Counted from the first letter of the stretch, positions 1 to 8,770 are shown. The stretch: DNA of 64,000 nt from Chromatiaceae bacterium (GCA_016714645.1 JADKCI010000002.1:62001-126000), one strand, 5' to 3'. Notes: generated from the sequence alone by a model not told the origin. Numbers and translations are program-made.

Positions 1-598
1 TACGCTTGCGGATGCGGTGCAGTACCGCCTCGATATGCTTGCAGGTGCCGAGTTGGTTGGTGGCGAAGTCCGGGCAGGTGCAGTGGTTGGCGCGCCGCTC
101 CAGGGACCGGATGTGGACCCGGTAGTGGCTATCGAAGTGGCTGCTGGGGCTGACCGAGTGGGCCCGCCACTGGCCGAACCAGGGGTCGCCGGAGACGGGC
201 TCAACCACTACCTCGGCACGGCCACGTTTGGCCCGCTCCTCGATGGCGCTGTCCAGGGCGCCGGTCAGTTCGCCAGGGCTGTCGCCCCCGTGGGCGAAAA
301 GGGCGGCGATGCCGTGAACGCAGATCGCCCCTTCGCTTGGGTTCTCGCCGCAGGCGCAGGCACAGAGCAGATTGCCATCCGGGTCATAGGCCAGGCTCAG
401 GCCCAGGATCTCCTCCGTTTCGGCGTCCTCCACCTCCGCCCAGAGGGCGTTGGCCTCCAGGCCGAAACGGGTGACCCGCTGGTCCCGAAAATGCTGGAGC
501 CCCGCGCGGATAAGGCTGGGAGCGGCCAGGGCATGGAGCTGTTCGTTATCGAGCAGGAACGGGTCCTGGTCGTTAGGAGAGAGGGAGGGCTTGTCCAT
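1..598 (-). CDS. SWIM zinc-finger protein, probable N-terminus of an SNF2-type helicase (3' end outside window)
   Basis: The reading frame is open from an ATG at 598 to the left edge, giving 199 residues, so the gene is partial. The protein begins MDKPSLSPNDQDPFLLDNEQ. It carries a canonical SWIM zinc motif near residues 173-190 (CTCPDF, then CKH) and an earlier Cys-rich cluster (CACACGE, then CVH) near residues 85-100. SWIM domains bind DNA or protein through zinc. Long bacterial proteins with this kind of N-terminus usually continue into an SNF2/HepA-like helicase, but that part is not visible here, so the helicase call is inference. It reads away from hemL and is probably transcribed alone. 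Confidence 0.75.
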   Translation of the reverse strand, partial: MDKPSLSPNDQDPFLLDNEQLHALAAPSLIRAGLQHFRDQRVTRFGLEANALWAEVEDAETEEILGLSLAYDPDGNLLCACACGENPSEGAICVHGIAALFAHGGDSPGELTGALDSAIEERAKRGRAEVVVEPVSGDPWFGQWRAHSVSPSSHFDSHYRVHIRSLERRANHCTCPDFATNQLGTCKHIEAVLHRIRKR

Positions 599-758
599 CG
601 AAAGGGCCTGGGATCTGGATGCGGAGGAGGGGGATAGGATTGACAAAGATCGTAGGCTTGCCGAGGCGGTGGGACCTGGGCGCGCAATCCGGGCCCCTGG
701 CACTCCATCCCTGCCAGGTTGGCCGTGGGGGCCAGAACCCGGCTGGGCGGAATTGGCT

Positions 759-2045
759 CTAACGGCCGAGGGAGGTCAGCACCTCCCGAGCGGCGGCCAG
801 GGTGGCGTCAATGTCCGCCTCGCTGTGCGCGGCGGAGACGAAGCCGGCCTCGAAGGCGGAGGGGGCCAGGTACTGACCACGGGCCAACATGGCGTGGAAG
901 AAGACCCGGAAGCGGTCCACATTGCAGGCCGTGGCCCCCGCGTAATCCGTCACCTGGTCCGCCTCGGTGAAGAAGATGCCGAACATGCCGCCGACCTGGT
1001 TGGTGGTCAGGGGGATACCCGCGTCCCGGGCCGCCTGTCGCAAACCCGCCGTCAGCCGCTGGGTCTTGGTGCCCAGGTCCTCGTAAAAGCCCGGGGCGGA
1101 AATAAGCTCCAGGGTCTTGAGGCCGGCGGTCATGGCGACCGGGTTGCCGGAGAGGGTACCGGCCTGATAGACGGGGCCCAGGGGCGAGATCTTCTCCATC
1201 ACCTCGCGCCGGCCGCCAAAGGCGCCCACGGGCATGCCGCCGCCGATGATTTTCCCCAGGGTGGTCAGGTCGGGTGTCACCCCATAGAGGGCCTGGGCGC
1301 CGCCAAGGGCGACGCGGAAGCCCGTCATGACCTCGTCGAAGATGAGCAGGGCGCCATGGGCGTCGCAGATTTCCCGCAGACCGGCCAGGAAGCCGGGGAC
1401 CGGGGGGATGCAGTTCATGTTGCCGGCGACCGGTTCGACGATGATGCAGGCGATCTCGTGGCCGAGGCGGGCGAAGAGGTCGCGGACCGGGTCGAGGTCG
1501 TTATAGGTCAGGGTCAGAGTGAGTTCGGCCAGGGCGGCGGGGACGCCGGGGGAGCTGGGCTCGCCCAGGGTCAGGGCACCCGAGCCGGCCTTGACCAGCA
1601 GGGAGTCGGCATGGCCGTGATAGCCGCCCTCGAACTTCAAGAGTCGATCGCGGCCGGTGAAGCCGCGCGCCAGCCGGATGGCGCTCATGGTGGCTTCGGT
1701 GCCGGAACTGACCATGCGCACCAGGTCCATGGAGGGCACCAGTTCGCAGACCCGGTCGGCCATCTGAGTTTCGAGTTCAGTGGGGGCTCCAAAGGAGAGG
1801 CCGGAGTGGATGCGGGCGCCGACGGCGGCGATGACCTCGGGGTGGGCGTGGCCGAGGATCATGGGGCCCCAGGAACCGACGTAATCGATGTAGCGTTGGC
1901 CATCGGCGTCAAAAAGGTAGGGACCGCTGGCACGCTCGAAGAAGACCGGATCGCCGCCGACGCTGCGGAAGGCGCGCACCGGCGAGTTGACCCCGCCGGG
2001 TATGTGGCGCTGAGCCGCGGCAAAGAGGTCGTGGGATCGGGACAT
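759..2045 (-). CDS. hemL: Glutamate-1-semialdehyde 2,1-aminomutase
   Basis: HemL is a PLP enzyme that converts glutamate-1-semialdehyde to 5-aminolevulinate, the committed C5-pathway precursor of heme, chlorophyll and cobalamin. The protein is 428 residues from the ATG at 2045 (MSRSHDLFAAAQRHIPGGVN), the usual family length. A longer open frame extends upstream, but only this start gives the family N-terminus. The PLP lysine lies in TLGKIIGGGMPVGAFGG near residue 265, and the SSGTEATMSAIRLARG cofactor segment and the IFDEVMTGFR aspartate motif are present. It lies downstream of thiD in the same direction with a gap of about 170 bp. thiE, often found between these two genes in gammaproteobacteria, is absent. 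Confidence 0.97.
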   Translation of the reverse strand: MSRSHDLFAAAQRHIPGGVNSPVRAFRSVGGDPVFFERASGPYLFDADGQRYIDYVGSWGPMILGHAHPEVIAAVGARIHSGLSFGAPTELETQMADRVCELVPSMDLVRMVSSGTEATMSAIRLARGFTGRDRLLKFEGGYHGHADSLLVKAGSGALTLGEPSSPGVPAALAELTLTLTYNDLDPVRDLFARLGHEIACIIVEPVAGNMNCIPPVPGFLAGLREICDAHGALLIFDEVMTGFRVALGGAQALYGVTPDLTTLGKIIGGGMPVGAFGGRREVMEKISPLGPVYQAGTLSGNPVAMTAGLKTLELISAPGFYEDLGTKTQRLTAGLRQAARDAGIPLTTNQVGGMFGIFFTEADQVTDYAGATACNVDRFRVFFHAMLARGQYLAPSAFEAGFVSAAHSEADIDATLAAAREVLTSLGR

Positions 2046-2214
2046 GGCGGTGGGTCTCCTGGTCAAGGGGCGGGCCGGGGAAAAGGGTCGGTGCAGGCGT
2101 GGGCGCCCGTCCATGATTGAAGGCTCGGCATTTTCCGGGGTTAAGGCGCCGATGGCAACCCGTGGCAGGGTAGGTTCTCCAGCCATTTTGCCGACAGGGG
2201 CCCCAGGGCATTGC

Positions 2215-3021
2215 TCATCGCGGGGTGCATGGCTTGTCCAGGGCATAGAGGCGATTAGGTGTCCACTGGCCCTGGCCGGTGCGGGTCGCGCGCTTGAGAC
2301 TCTGCCAAGTGTAATCCTGGGCCTCCGCCACTGCCTTTTCCATGGTCTGCCCCAAGGCGAGGCGGGCGGCGATGGCGCTGGCCAGGGTGCAGCCCGAGCC
2401 GTGGTATTCCGCGGGCAGCCGTGGCCAACTCCAGGCGTGCTGGCTGCCGTCTTGGCCGTAGAGCCGATTGATGACTTCGGGGCTGTCGTCGTGGGTACCG
2501 GTGATGAGCAGCCATCGGCAGCCGCTGGCCAGCAGGCGCGCGGCACAGTCATCCGGGGCCTGGACGCCGCTCAGGGCTTGGGCTTCCGGAAGGTTGGGGG
2601 TAGCCAGGTGGCAACGGCCGAGCAAATGCGCTCGCATCTGATCAAGTAGATGGGGATTCGCCACCCGCTGCCCGGTGCCCGAGGCGAGTACGGGATCCAG
2701 GATCAGGGGAAGTTCAGGGCGTTCGTCCGCCAATTGGCACAGCCATCGCGCCAGGTCGGGACTGCCCAAGAGACCAATTTTGATCGCCCGGACCTGGCTA
2801 TCCGCCAGGATGAGGCGGCATTGGGCCTCTACCTCCGCCACCGGCTGGGGCCAGAGTCCGCGTAGGCCTTGGGTATCCTGGCGGGTGAGGCAGGAAACGA
2901 CGGTTGCCGCATGGATGCCGTTGGCGCGGGCGGCCTCGGCGTCCGCCTGAATGCCGGCCCCGCCACTGGGGTCATGTCCGCCGATGCAGAGGAGGATGGG
3001 GGCTAGGTGAGATTTGGACAT
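2215..3021 (-). CDS. thiD: Hydroxymethylpyrimidine/phosphomethylpyrimidine kinase
   Basis: ThiD phosphorylates HMP and HMP-phosphate in thiamine biosynthesis, in the cytoplasm. The 268-residue protein has the ribokinase-fold N-terminus (CIGGHDPSGGAGIQAD) and the C-terminal anion-hole motif (YHGSGCTLASAIAA), with Gly-Ser-Gly-Cys near residue 208. The ATG at 3021 fits the family start. The upstream 117 bp was read on the minus strand for a TPP riboswitch and no CTGAGA-type core was seen. The gene precedes hemL and diverges from the DUF5063 gene. Confidence 0.95.
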   Translation of the reverse strand: MSKSHLAPILLCIGGHDPSGGAGIQADAEAARANGIHAATVVSCLTRQDTQGLRGLWPQPVAEVEAQCRLILADSQVRAIKIGLLGSPDLARWLCQLADERPELPLILDPVLASGTGQRVANPHLLDQMRAHLLGRCHLATPNLPEAQALSGVQAPDDCAARLLASGCRWLLITGTHDDSPEVINRLYGQDGSQHAWSWPRLPAEYHGSGCTLASAIAARLALGQTMEKAVAEAQDYTWQSLKRATRTGQGQWTPNRLYALDKPCTPR

Positions 3022-3138
3022 GTCTGATAGGCGGGGGAAGGAACCATGGGAGTCATGTTAAACCAGGCGGGAGCCAGGTAAGGGCCGAAATCTCGGCTAT
3101 GCTTCCTTCAGCACCGCCATTTCCCATCGAGATTCCAG

Positions 3139-3615
3139 ATGATTCCGCCCGATGAGGTAATAACGGGCCTTGCCCAAAGCTATTGCCGGCTCATCGAAGC
3201 CGCATGCCATAACGAGCCCAACTGGTTGGCCCAGGTGGCTGACCTGCTGCCACGCCTGCACGCCGCCCTGATCGCCCTTCCTGGCGATGATCCCGCGATG
3301 GCCGGCGGTCCGGTGCCGGATTTGGATGCCCGCTTCGAGTTGTTTGGCTGCCTCCGCGATCGGCTCGGCGACCGGGACCACTATTGGCTGGAGTTTGATC
3401 CCATTGGGGATGGGGAGGCCATGACCGGAAGTCTGGCGGATGATCTCACCGACATCTATTACGAACTCCGGCAGGGTCTGTCACTCGCAGAATCCTTGCC
3501 CCTGGGTGCCGGGCAAGGCTGGCTCATGGGCTTTGAGGCGCACTGGGGGCGACATCTCTGCGACGCCGAGCGCCACCTCTCCAACCTGGCGGCTCAGGGC
3601 CGATTGGTCTCGTGA
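3139..3615 (+). CDS. DUF5063 domain-containing protein
   Basis: A 158-residue acidic cytoplasmic protein. It matches my recollection of the DUF5063 family through the segments DDLTDIYYELRQGL (near residues 101-114) and FEAHWGRHLCDAERHL (near residues 132-147). No catalytic motif, signal peptide or membrane segment is seen, and the function is unknown. It starts at ATG 3139, diverges from thiD across 117 bp, and precedes a HesB-type protein by 66 bp in the same direction. Confidence 0.75.
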   Translation: MIPPDEVITGLAQSYCRLIEAACHNEPNWLAQVADLLPRLHAALIALPGDDPAMAGGPVPDLDARFELFGCLRDRLGDRDHYWLEFDPIGDGEAMTGSLADDLTDIYYELRQGLSLAESLPLGAGQGWLMGFEAHWGRHLCDAERHLSNLAAQGRLVS

Positions 3616-3681
3616 GTGGCGAGGGTGGGTGCTTCTTTGGTATCTTAGGCCCAGTCCTTACCCCTTTACGGAGATGATTCC

Positions 3682-4056
3682 ATGTTAGCGGCCCTTTCCG
3701 AACAAGACCTTTCCCTGACCGGCACGGCTCACAGCAAGATGGGCGAACTCTTTAACCAAGTTGAAGAAGGCATCCAGGGGGTGCGCGTATTCGCCACGCC
3801 TGGGGGGTGCAGCGGCATTAGCTTCGGCATGACCTTCACCGATAGCATCAATGACAATGACGGCGTCCTGGACTGCGAGGGTTTCAAGGTGGTCGTCGAT
3901 GACAGCACCTTGCCCTACCTGCGTGGCGTCGAGATCGACTTTGTCGATCGCGGCGATGGCGCCGCCACCTTTGTCTTCAACAATCTGCCGTCCATGGGCG
4001 GTGGCTGTGGCAGTTGTGGCTCGGGTGGCGGAGGCGGTGGCGGCGGTTGTTCCTGA
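3682..4056 (+). CDS. HesB/IscA-family (A-type) iron-sulfur protein with a glycine-cysteine-rich tail
   Basis: A 124-residue A-type carrier homologue. It has the first ligand motif TPGGCSGISFGM near residue 40 and the C-terminal CysGlyXCys-type pair, here written GGGCGSCGSGG. Family members transfer or hold Fe-S clusters. The C-terminus runs on into a glycine stretch ending in a further Cys-Ser, which ordinary IscA or ErpA lack. A Shine-Dalgarno GGAG lies 8 nt before the ATG at 3682. It is a second A-type protein besides ErpA at 6473, so the two probably have different roles. It is neither canonical IscA (no isc genes are nearby) nor NfuA. Confidence 0.85.
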   Translation: MLAALSEQDLSLTGTAHSKMGELFNQVEEGIQGVRVFATPGGCSGISFGMTFTDSINDNDGVLDCEGFKVVVDDSTLPYLRGVEIDFVDRGDGAATFVFNNLPSMGGGCGSCGSGGGGGGGGCS

Positions 4057-4180
4057 CCTCGGCGGAATAACAGGCTGGCGCCTGTCCTGGGTCGCCAGGG
4101 TCACAGCTCGGGAGACCGGCGTACGCCGGTTTTCCTTCCTTCAGCGGCATGGATTGATCGGGAATGGAGCGCGCTAGACC

Positions 4181-5212
4181 ATGATCAGTGTCGGCATCGT
4201 CGGCGGAACGGGTTATACAGGTTCCGAGCTTCTGAGAATCCTGGCGCGCCACCCCCAGGCATCCTTGGTCGCCATCACCTCGCGCGGCGAGGCTGGCCAA
4301 GCGGTGGCGGACCTCTTCCCGCATCTGCGCGGCCAAATCGATCTTATGTTCAGCGAGCCCGATGTGGGTCGTTTGGGCGAGTGCGATCTGGTCTTTTTCG
4401 CGACCCCCAACGGTACGGCGATGAAGATGGCCCCCGATCTGTTGTCACGGGGGGCCAAGGTCATCGACTTGGCCGCCGATTTTCGCTTGAAGGATCCCGC
4501 GATTTGGGCGCGCTGGTATGAGATGCCCCACGCCTGCCCCGAGCTATTGGCCGAGGCGGTTTATGGCCTGCCGGAGGTCAATCGCGCTGCCATTCGCGAG
4601 GCGCGGTTGGTGGCCAATCCCGGTTGCTATCCTACCGCGGTGACTCTAGGCTTTCTCCCGCTGCTGGAGCAGGGGTGGGTCGATGCCGGGTGGCTGGTGG
4701 CGGATGCCAAGTCCGGGGTCAGCGGTGCCGGGCGCAAGGCCAGCGTGGGTATGCTCATGGCGGAGGTCGGCGAGAGCTTCAAGGCCTACGCCGTGAGGGG
4801 TCATCGCCACCAGCCGGAGATTTTTCAGAATCTGTCCGGAGTAGCGGGTCCGGGTCTGCGGCTGACGTTCGTGCCTCATCTTTTGCCCATGATTCGTGGC
4901 ATTGAGGCGACGCTCTATGCACGTTTGAAGGGGCCGGAACATAATCTCCAGGATGCCTACGAAAGCCGATATCGCGCGGAACCCTTTGTCGATGTCCTGC
5001 CAGCCGGTTCCCATCCCGATACCCGCTCGGTGCGGGGGTGCAACAGCTGCCGCATCGCCGTGGCGGAGCCCCTCGGCGAGGGTGTTGTCGTGGTCCAGTC
5101 TGTAATTGATAATTTGGTGAAGGGCGCGGCGGGGCAGGCCGTGCAAAATATGAATCTCATGTTTGGGCTAGACGAGACCGAAGCGCTGGGAGCCTTGGCC
5201 CTGCTGCCCTGA
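4181..5212 (+). CDS. argC: N-acetyl-gamma-glutamyl-phosphate reductase
   Basis: ArgC makes N-acetylglutamate semialdehyde from N-acetylglutamyl phosphate with NADPH, in arginine biosynthesis. The 343-residue protein has the N-terminal Rossmann motif GIVGGTGYTGSELLRIL and the catalytic cysteine in VANPGCYPTAV near residue 149. The conserved HRHQPEI histidine follows. Length and start (ATG 4181) are typical of the long, non-fungal type. The next gene begins 10 bp downstream, so argC probably leads into the DUF6776-bactofilin-erpA run. Confidence 0.97.
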   Translation: MISVGIVGGTGYTGSELLRILARHPQASLVAITSRGEAGQAVADLFPHLRGQIDLMFSEPDVGRLGECDLVFFATPNGTAMKMAPDLLSRGAKVIDLAADFRLKDPAIWARWYEMPHACPELLAEAVYGLPEVNRAAIREARLVANPGCYPTAVTLGFLPLLEQGWVDAGWLVADAKSGVSGAGRKASVGMLMAEVGESFKAYAVRGHRHQPEIFQNLSGVAGPGLRLTFVPHLLPMIRGIEATLYARLKGPEHNLQDAYESRYRAEPFVDVLPAGSHPDTRSVRGCNSCRIAVAEPLGEGVVVVQSVIDNLVKGAAGQAVQNMNLMFGLDETEALGALALLP

Positions 5213-5222
5213 GTTTGCAATC

Positions 5223-5954
5223 ATGGATAAATCCTGGCGGGTACCATCGCCTCGCATCGTCCTTGATCAGGGTGGGGGCTGGGGGTTGCGGCTGCTATTG
5301 GTCGTCCTGGTACTGGGTGCCATCGCCGGGGCCTTTTTTGCGGGAGTTTTCCTGGCACGCGAGGAGGGTAAACCCCAAATAGCCCTCTCCGCGACCCTGA
5401 GGCAGGAAAACCAGGCACTGGTCGAGGAGATGGCCGTCTTACGCGGGGATAAGACGGCGATCGAACTGAGTCAGCGTATCGACCAGGATACCCTCCTGGC
5501 CGCCCAGCAAAGCCTGAAGGCGGAGCAGGAGGTTCGGCAGACCCTGGAAAAGGATTTGTCCGCGCTTAAACGCTTGATCCGCGAGGGTGGTGACGGCATC
5601 CTAAAAATTCAGGACTTTGTGCTGATGACCGTGGGTGAAGGCCTGTATGAATACAGTTTCACCACCAGCCAGGTGATATCGGATTATCCCGAATCCGTCG
5701 CCACGGCCTCCATCAAGCTGGTGGGTAAGCGAGGGGGCAAAGAGATCGAGCTAGGTCTTAACAAGCTTCCGGGCTCGGAACCCCTGTCTCAGGCGCTGAA
5801 ATTCAAACACTTTCAAAATGTGAGGGGGACCATCAGGGTTCCGGCTAATTTGGAACCCGAGGCAGTGACTATCGAGATTAAGCCGACCAGTAAGCAGTTG
5901 ATTCCAATCACCGAATCCTTTCCCTGGCCGAAATCGCCGGAAGCTGGAGGCTGA
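5223..5954 (+). CDS. DUF6776-like inner-membrane coiled-coil protein
   Basis: A 243-residue protein with one predicted transmembrane helix near residues 22-45 (LRLLLVVLVLGAIAGAFFAG). A charged coiled coil follows at about residues 55-120 (repeated Glu/Gln/Leu heptads), and then a beta-rich periplasmic domain. This architecture fits the DUF6776 family of proteobacterial membrane proteins, which to my knowledge has no assigned function. The bactofilin gene begins 2 bp after its stop, which suggests a coupled envelope or cytoskeletal role. That role is inference from position only. Confidence 0.7.
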   Translation: MDKSWRVPSPRIVLDQGGGWGLRLLLVVLVLGAIAGAFFAGVFLAREEGKPQIALSATLRQENQALVEEMAVLRGDKTAIELSQRIDQDTLLAAQQSLKAEQEVRQTLEKDLSALKRLIREGGDGILKIQDFVLMTVGEGLYEYSFTTSQVISDYPESVATASIKLVGKRGGKEIELGLNKLPGSEPLSQALKFKHFQNVRGTIRVPANLEPEAVTIEIKPTSKQLIPITESFPWPKSPEAGG

Positions 5955-5956
5955 CC

Positions 5957-6403
5957 TTGGGCAAGAAGCTGAATTTGGCTAAGAAGAAGAAATTCAGGTT
6001 TCCCCCCTACGATACCCTTATTGGCAAGGGTGCCGAGGTTCAGGGCAACCTGCGTTTCGTCGGTGGCTTACATGTGGATGGCAAGATCCATGGCGATGTC
6101 GTCGCTGAGATAGCCCCTACGGGCGAGGCGGCGGTGAGTCTGTCCGCGACCGGGGTCATTGATGGCAACCTGGAGTCGCCCTACGTGGTACTTGATGGGC
6201 GGGTTACTGGGGATGTCCGCGCCTCCGAACGAGCCCTCCTGGCCGCCGGGGCCCGTATTGAGGGCACCCTCTATTATGGCGCCCTGACGATCGATGAGGG
6301 TGCCGAGATCCATGGCGGTTTGGTGCGACTGGATGCCGATGGCGTTCCCTTCGGGCAGATCGCGGACACCGGGGTCACGGCTGATCCAGCTAATCAGGCT
6401 TGA
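5957..6403 (+). CDS. Bactofilin-family polymer-forming cytoskeletal protein
   Basis: A 148-residue protein with the bactofilin beta-helix core: GAEVQGNLRFVGGLHVDGKI, then repeated strands ending VDGRV/IDGNL-like turns up to about residue 130. Bactofilins polymerise without nucleotide and act in cell shape or envelope positioning. The start is taken as TTG at 5957, 2 bp after the preceding stop, since no ATG or GTG lies before the conserved core. The Lys-rich N-terminus (KKLNLAKKKKFRF) could aid membrane contact. It is probably translated together with the upstream DUF6776 gene. Confidence 0.88.
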   Translation: MGKKLNLAKKKKFRFPPYDTLIGKGAEVQGNLRFVGGLHVDGKIHGDVVAEIAPTGEAAVSLSATGVIDGNLESPYVVLDGRVTGDVRASERALLAAGARIEGTLYYGALTIDEGAEIHGGLVRLDADGVPFGQIADTGVTADPANQA

Positions 6404-6472
6404 ATATCGGGAGGGGCAAGCACACTTACTTATATTGAGACTCCGATCTTCCTTACTACGAGGTTCTAACCC

Positions 6473-6823
6473 ATGACGGCTGATTTCGCATTGGAAGCCC
6501 CACTCATTTTTACCTCCGCCGCCGCCGCCAAGGTGGCCGATCTGATCCAGGAGGAAGGCAATCCCAGCCTTATGTTACGCGTTTATATCCAAGGCGGAGG
6601 TTGTTCAGGATTTCAGTACGGATTCACCTTTGAGGAAATCCTGCAGGATGGCGATACCGAGGTCATGACCGACGGTGTCAAGTTGGTCGTGGATCCCATG
6701 AGTCTGCAATACCTTACGGGGGCGGAAATCGACTATACGGAGGGGTTGCAGGGCGCTCAGTTCGTTATCCGCAACCCCAATGCCACCACCACCTGCGGTT
6801 GCGGCTCATCCTTTTCGGCCTGA
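6473..6823 (+). CDS. erpA: Iron-sulfur cluster insertion protein ErpA
   Basis: ErpA delivers Fe-S clusters to apoproteins, including the isoprenoid enzymes IspG and IspH. The 116-residue protein shows all three cysteine ligands: GGGCSGFQYGF near residue 43, and the CGCGSSF pair near residues 109-111. Its length and its NATTTCGCGSSFSA terminus are diagnostic for ErpA rather than IscA. The ATG at 6473 follows an AGGTT-type leader. It lies 69 bp after the bactofilin gene and may share its transcript or have its own promoter. Confidence 0.95.
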   Translation: MTADFALEAPLIFTSAAAAKVADLIQEEGNPSLMLRVYIQGGGCSGFQYGFTFEEILQDGDTEVMTDGVKLVVDPMSLQYLTGAEIDYTEGLQGAQFVIRNPNATTTCGCGSSFSA

Positions 6824-6917
6824 TCGGCGGCAGCCAGGATGGGTGCCGCTGTCCCAATCTCATGGCAATCAACTTCTTGTGGATCCGCCTATAACTAGGG
6901 GCCTTACTGCTCTTCGG

Positions 6918-7166
6918 CTACCCGGGTTCAATGGCCGTGGGTGGCAGCGGGGGTAGAATTAATGGGATGACGTCTGGATTCCTGTCCTCTTCACCTACAA
7001 AGGATGGCCATCCCAGCCAGGAAGGGGCGAAGGCAATGGCAAGCCCGAGGACTAGGGCCAGGGTGAATACGAGGAGAACCGGCATGACCAAGCTACGCTT
7101 TCGCTTCCGGTAGCTCGGTTCGACCTGTCGAAATTTGTAGTCGCGCATGGACAAAGCCGACGCCAT
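6918..7166 (-). CDS. Small single-pass membrane protein, function unknown
   Basis: An 82-residue protein with a basic N-terminus (YRKRKRSL), one strong transmembrane helix near residues 29-52 and a short proline-rich exterior tail (PLILPPLPPTAIEPG). Topology by the positive-inside rule puts the N-terminus in the cytoplasm. An internal ATG at 7148 (MRDYKFRQVEP) is an equally plausible start and would remove six residues. It lies on the opposite strand between erpA and tyrS. I do not recognise a family. It could be a small envelope or division-associated protein. Confidence 0.55.
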   Translation of the reverse strand: MASALSMRDYKFRQVEPSYRKRKRSLVMPVLLVFTLALVLGLAIAFAPSWLGWPSFVGEEDRNPDVIPLILPPLPPTAIEPG

Positions 7167-7260
7167 TTATTGAAATTTCAGGAAAATCAGTGGGTCTAGT
7201 TTAACCCTTTAGCCCTGACTTCGAAACCTTCTTTTCCTGATCCTTTATCAGCCGTTTCCC

Positions 7261-7286
7261 GGAACCGGGCCGCCGGACCCGGTTTC
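7261..7286 (+). other. Inverted repeat in the tyrS leader
   Basis: A 9-bp stem (7261-7269 with 7278-7286, one G-T pair) encloses an 8-base loop about 60 bp before tyrS. No T-run follows, so it is not an obvious terminator. It may be a leader structure or a chance GC-rich repeat. Confidence 0.3.
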
Positions 7287-7344
7287 GACTATCATCCCAC
7301 CGCCCTATCCAACCCCCCCCATATCTTATCCGGAGAACTTGTCC

Positions 7345-8571
7345 ATGATTGCTGTTGACGAGGCCGTGAGCATCCTGTCGCGCGGGACCGAGGAGATCCT
7401 GGTAGAGGATGCCTTGCGCAAGAAGCTGGCTAGTGGCCGTCCCTTGCGGATCAAGGCGGGATTCGATCCCACCGCGCCCGACTTGCATCTGGGGCATACG
7501 GTTCTTATCAATAAGTTACGTCACTTCCAGCAACTGGGGCACGAGGTGCTTTTCCTGATTGGTGACTTCACCGGCATGATTGGTGATCCCACGGGTAAGA
7601 ACGTCACTCGCAAGGCTCTGAGCCGCGAAGAGGTTCTGGACAATGCCCGGACCTATGAGGAGCAGATTTTCACCATGCTGAGTCCGGAGCACACGCTGGT
7701 GGTATTTAACTCCAGTTGGATGGGGGAAATGCGGGCAGCGGACCTGATCCAATTGGCCGCCCGCCACACGGTAGCCCGCATGCTGGAGCGCGATGATTTC
7801 TCCAAGCGCTTCAAATCGGGACAGCCAATCGCCATCCATGAGTTTCTTTATCCCCTTGTCCAAGGCTATGACTCGGTAGCTCTGCGGGCGGACGTGGAGC
7901 TCGGTGGCACCGATCAGAAATTTAATCTTCTGGTGGGGCGGCAACTTCAGGAATCCTATGGCCAGGAGCCCCAGGTCGTCATCACCATGCCGATCCTGGA
8001 AGGGCTGGATGGTGTCCAGAAGATGTCTAAGTCCCTGGGAAACTACATTGGGATCGCGGAGCCACCGGATCAGATGTTCGGCAAGCTGATGTCGATCTCC
8101 GACGACCTCATGTGGCGCTACTTCGAGCTCTTGAGCGATGTCGCCCAAGAGGAGGTTGCCGGGTGGCGGCGGTCGGTGGCAGAGGGCGTGAATCCTCGCG
8201 ATATCAAGTTCCGCCTGGGGGAGGAGATGGTCTGCCGATTCCATGGCAAGGTAGCGGCGTCCCGGGCCTTGGAGGAATTTATTGCGCGGTTTCAACAGGG
8301 CGTCATGCCGGAAGCCATCCCCGAGGTCACGGTCATGGCACAGAGCCAGGGCTTGCCAATCGCCAACCTGCTCAAGGATGCCGGCTTGGCCAAGAGTACT
8401 TCGGATGCCTTGCGCCTCATTGATCAGGGTGGGGTGCGTATCGACGGAGAGCGGGTGGAGGACAAAGGGCTGAGCCTCCAGACCGGGTCTGTCCATGTTT
8501 TCCAGGTTGGTAAACGGCGGTTCGTACGGGTGTCCGTGACAGCCGCCCCGGTCTCGGCTGCGAATAACTGA
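7345..8571 (+). CDS. tyrS: Tyrosyl-tRNA synthetase (TyrZ-like, KMSKS type)
   Basis: This enzyme charges tRNA-Tyr in the cytoplasm. The 408-residue protein has the class I signatures HLGHTVLINKL (residues near 50) and KMSKSLGNYIG (near 230), and an S4 RNA-binding domain at about residues 340-400 (GLAKSTSDALRLIDQGGVRI). KMSKS rather than KFGKT places it with the TyrZ-like subgroup. The ATG at 7345 is preferred over the TTG at 7339 because the GGAGAA at 7332-7337 sits 7 nt upstream of it. It is the last gene before the rRNA operon. Confidence 0.95.
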   Translation: MIAVDEAVSILSRGTEEILVEDALRKKLASGRPLRIKAGFDPTAPDLHLGHTVLINKLRHFQQLGHEVLFLIGDFTGMIGDPTGKNVTRKALSREEVLDNARTYEEQIFTMLSPEHTLVVFNSSWMGEMRAADLIQLAARHTVARMLERDDFSKRFKSGQPIAIHEFLYPLVQGYDSVALRADVELGGTDQKFNLLVGRQLQESYGQEPQVVITMPILEGLDGVQKMSKSLGNYIGIAEPPDQMFGKLMSISDDLMWRYFELLSDVAQEEVAGWRRSVAEGVNPRDIKFRLGEEMVCRFHGKVAASRALEEFIARFQQGVMPEAIPEVTVMAQSQGLPIANLLKDAGLAKSTSDALRLIDQGGVRIDGERVEDKGLSLQTGSVHVFQVGKRRFVRVSVTAAPVSAANN

Positions 8572-8578
8572 GCGTGAG

Positions 8579-8598
8579 GCAGGGTTGGGCAACCCTGC
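8579..8598 (+). terminator. Hairpin after tyrS, possible terminator
   Basis: A perfect 8-bp stem (GCAGGGTT with AACCCTGC, loop GGGC) lies 8 bp after the tyrS stop. No T-run follows, so factor-independent termination is uncertain. Confidence 0.4.
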
Positions 8599-8770
8599 TC
8601 CGAGGTCAGCCGCCGGATAACAGCTTCCGGGAAGCAAGCGGGGTTAAGGGCTAGTTGGTCTATTTACTTATGCGGGCGATTTCTCTTTATAATCAGATTA
8701 ATATGGCATCGGTGCGGCACGTTATCGGGAGGAATCGGCGGCTCTTTAGCGGGGTACCCCCATAATCCGC

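Noticed and set aside
450..2120. Long plus-strand open frame of 556 residues opposite hemL
   Set aside because: It is antisense to hemL, low in complexity and Gly/Ala/Arg-rich. Such shadows are common in GC-rich DNA.
3022..3138. Possible TPP riboswitch upstream of thiD
   Set aside because: No CTGAGA core or matching helices were found on the minus strand.
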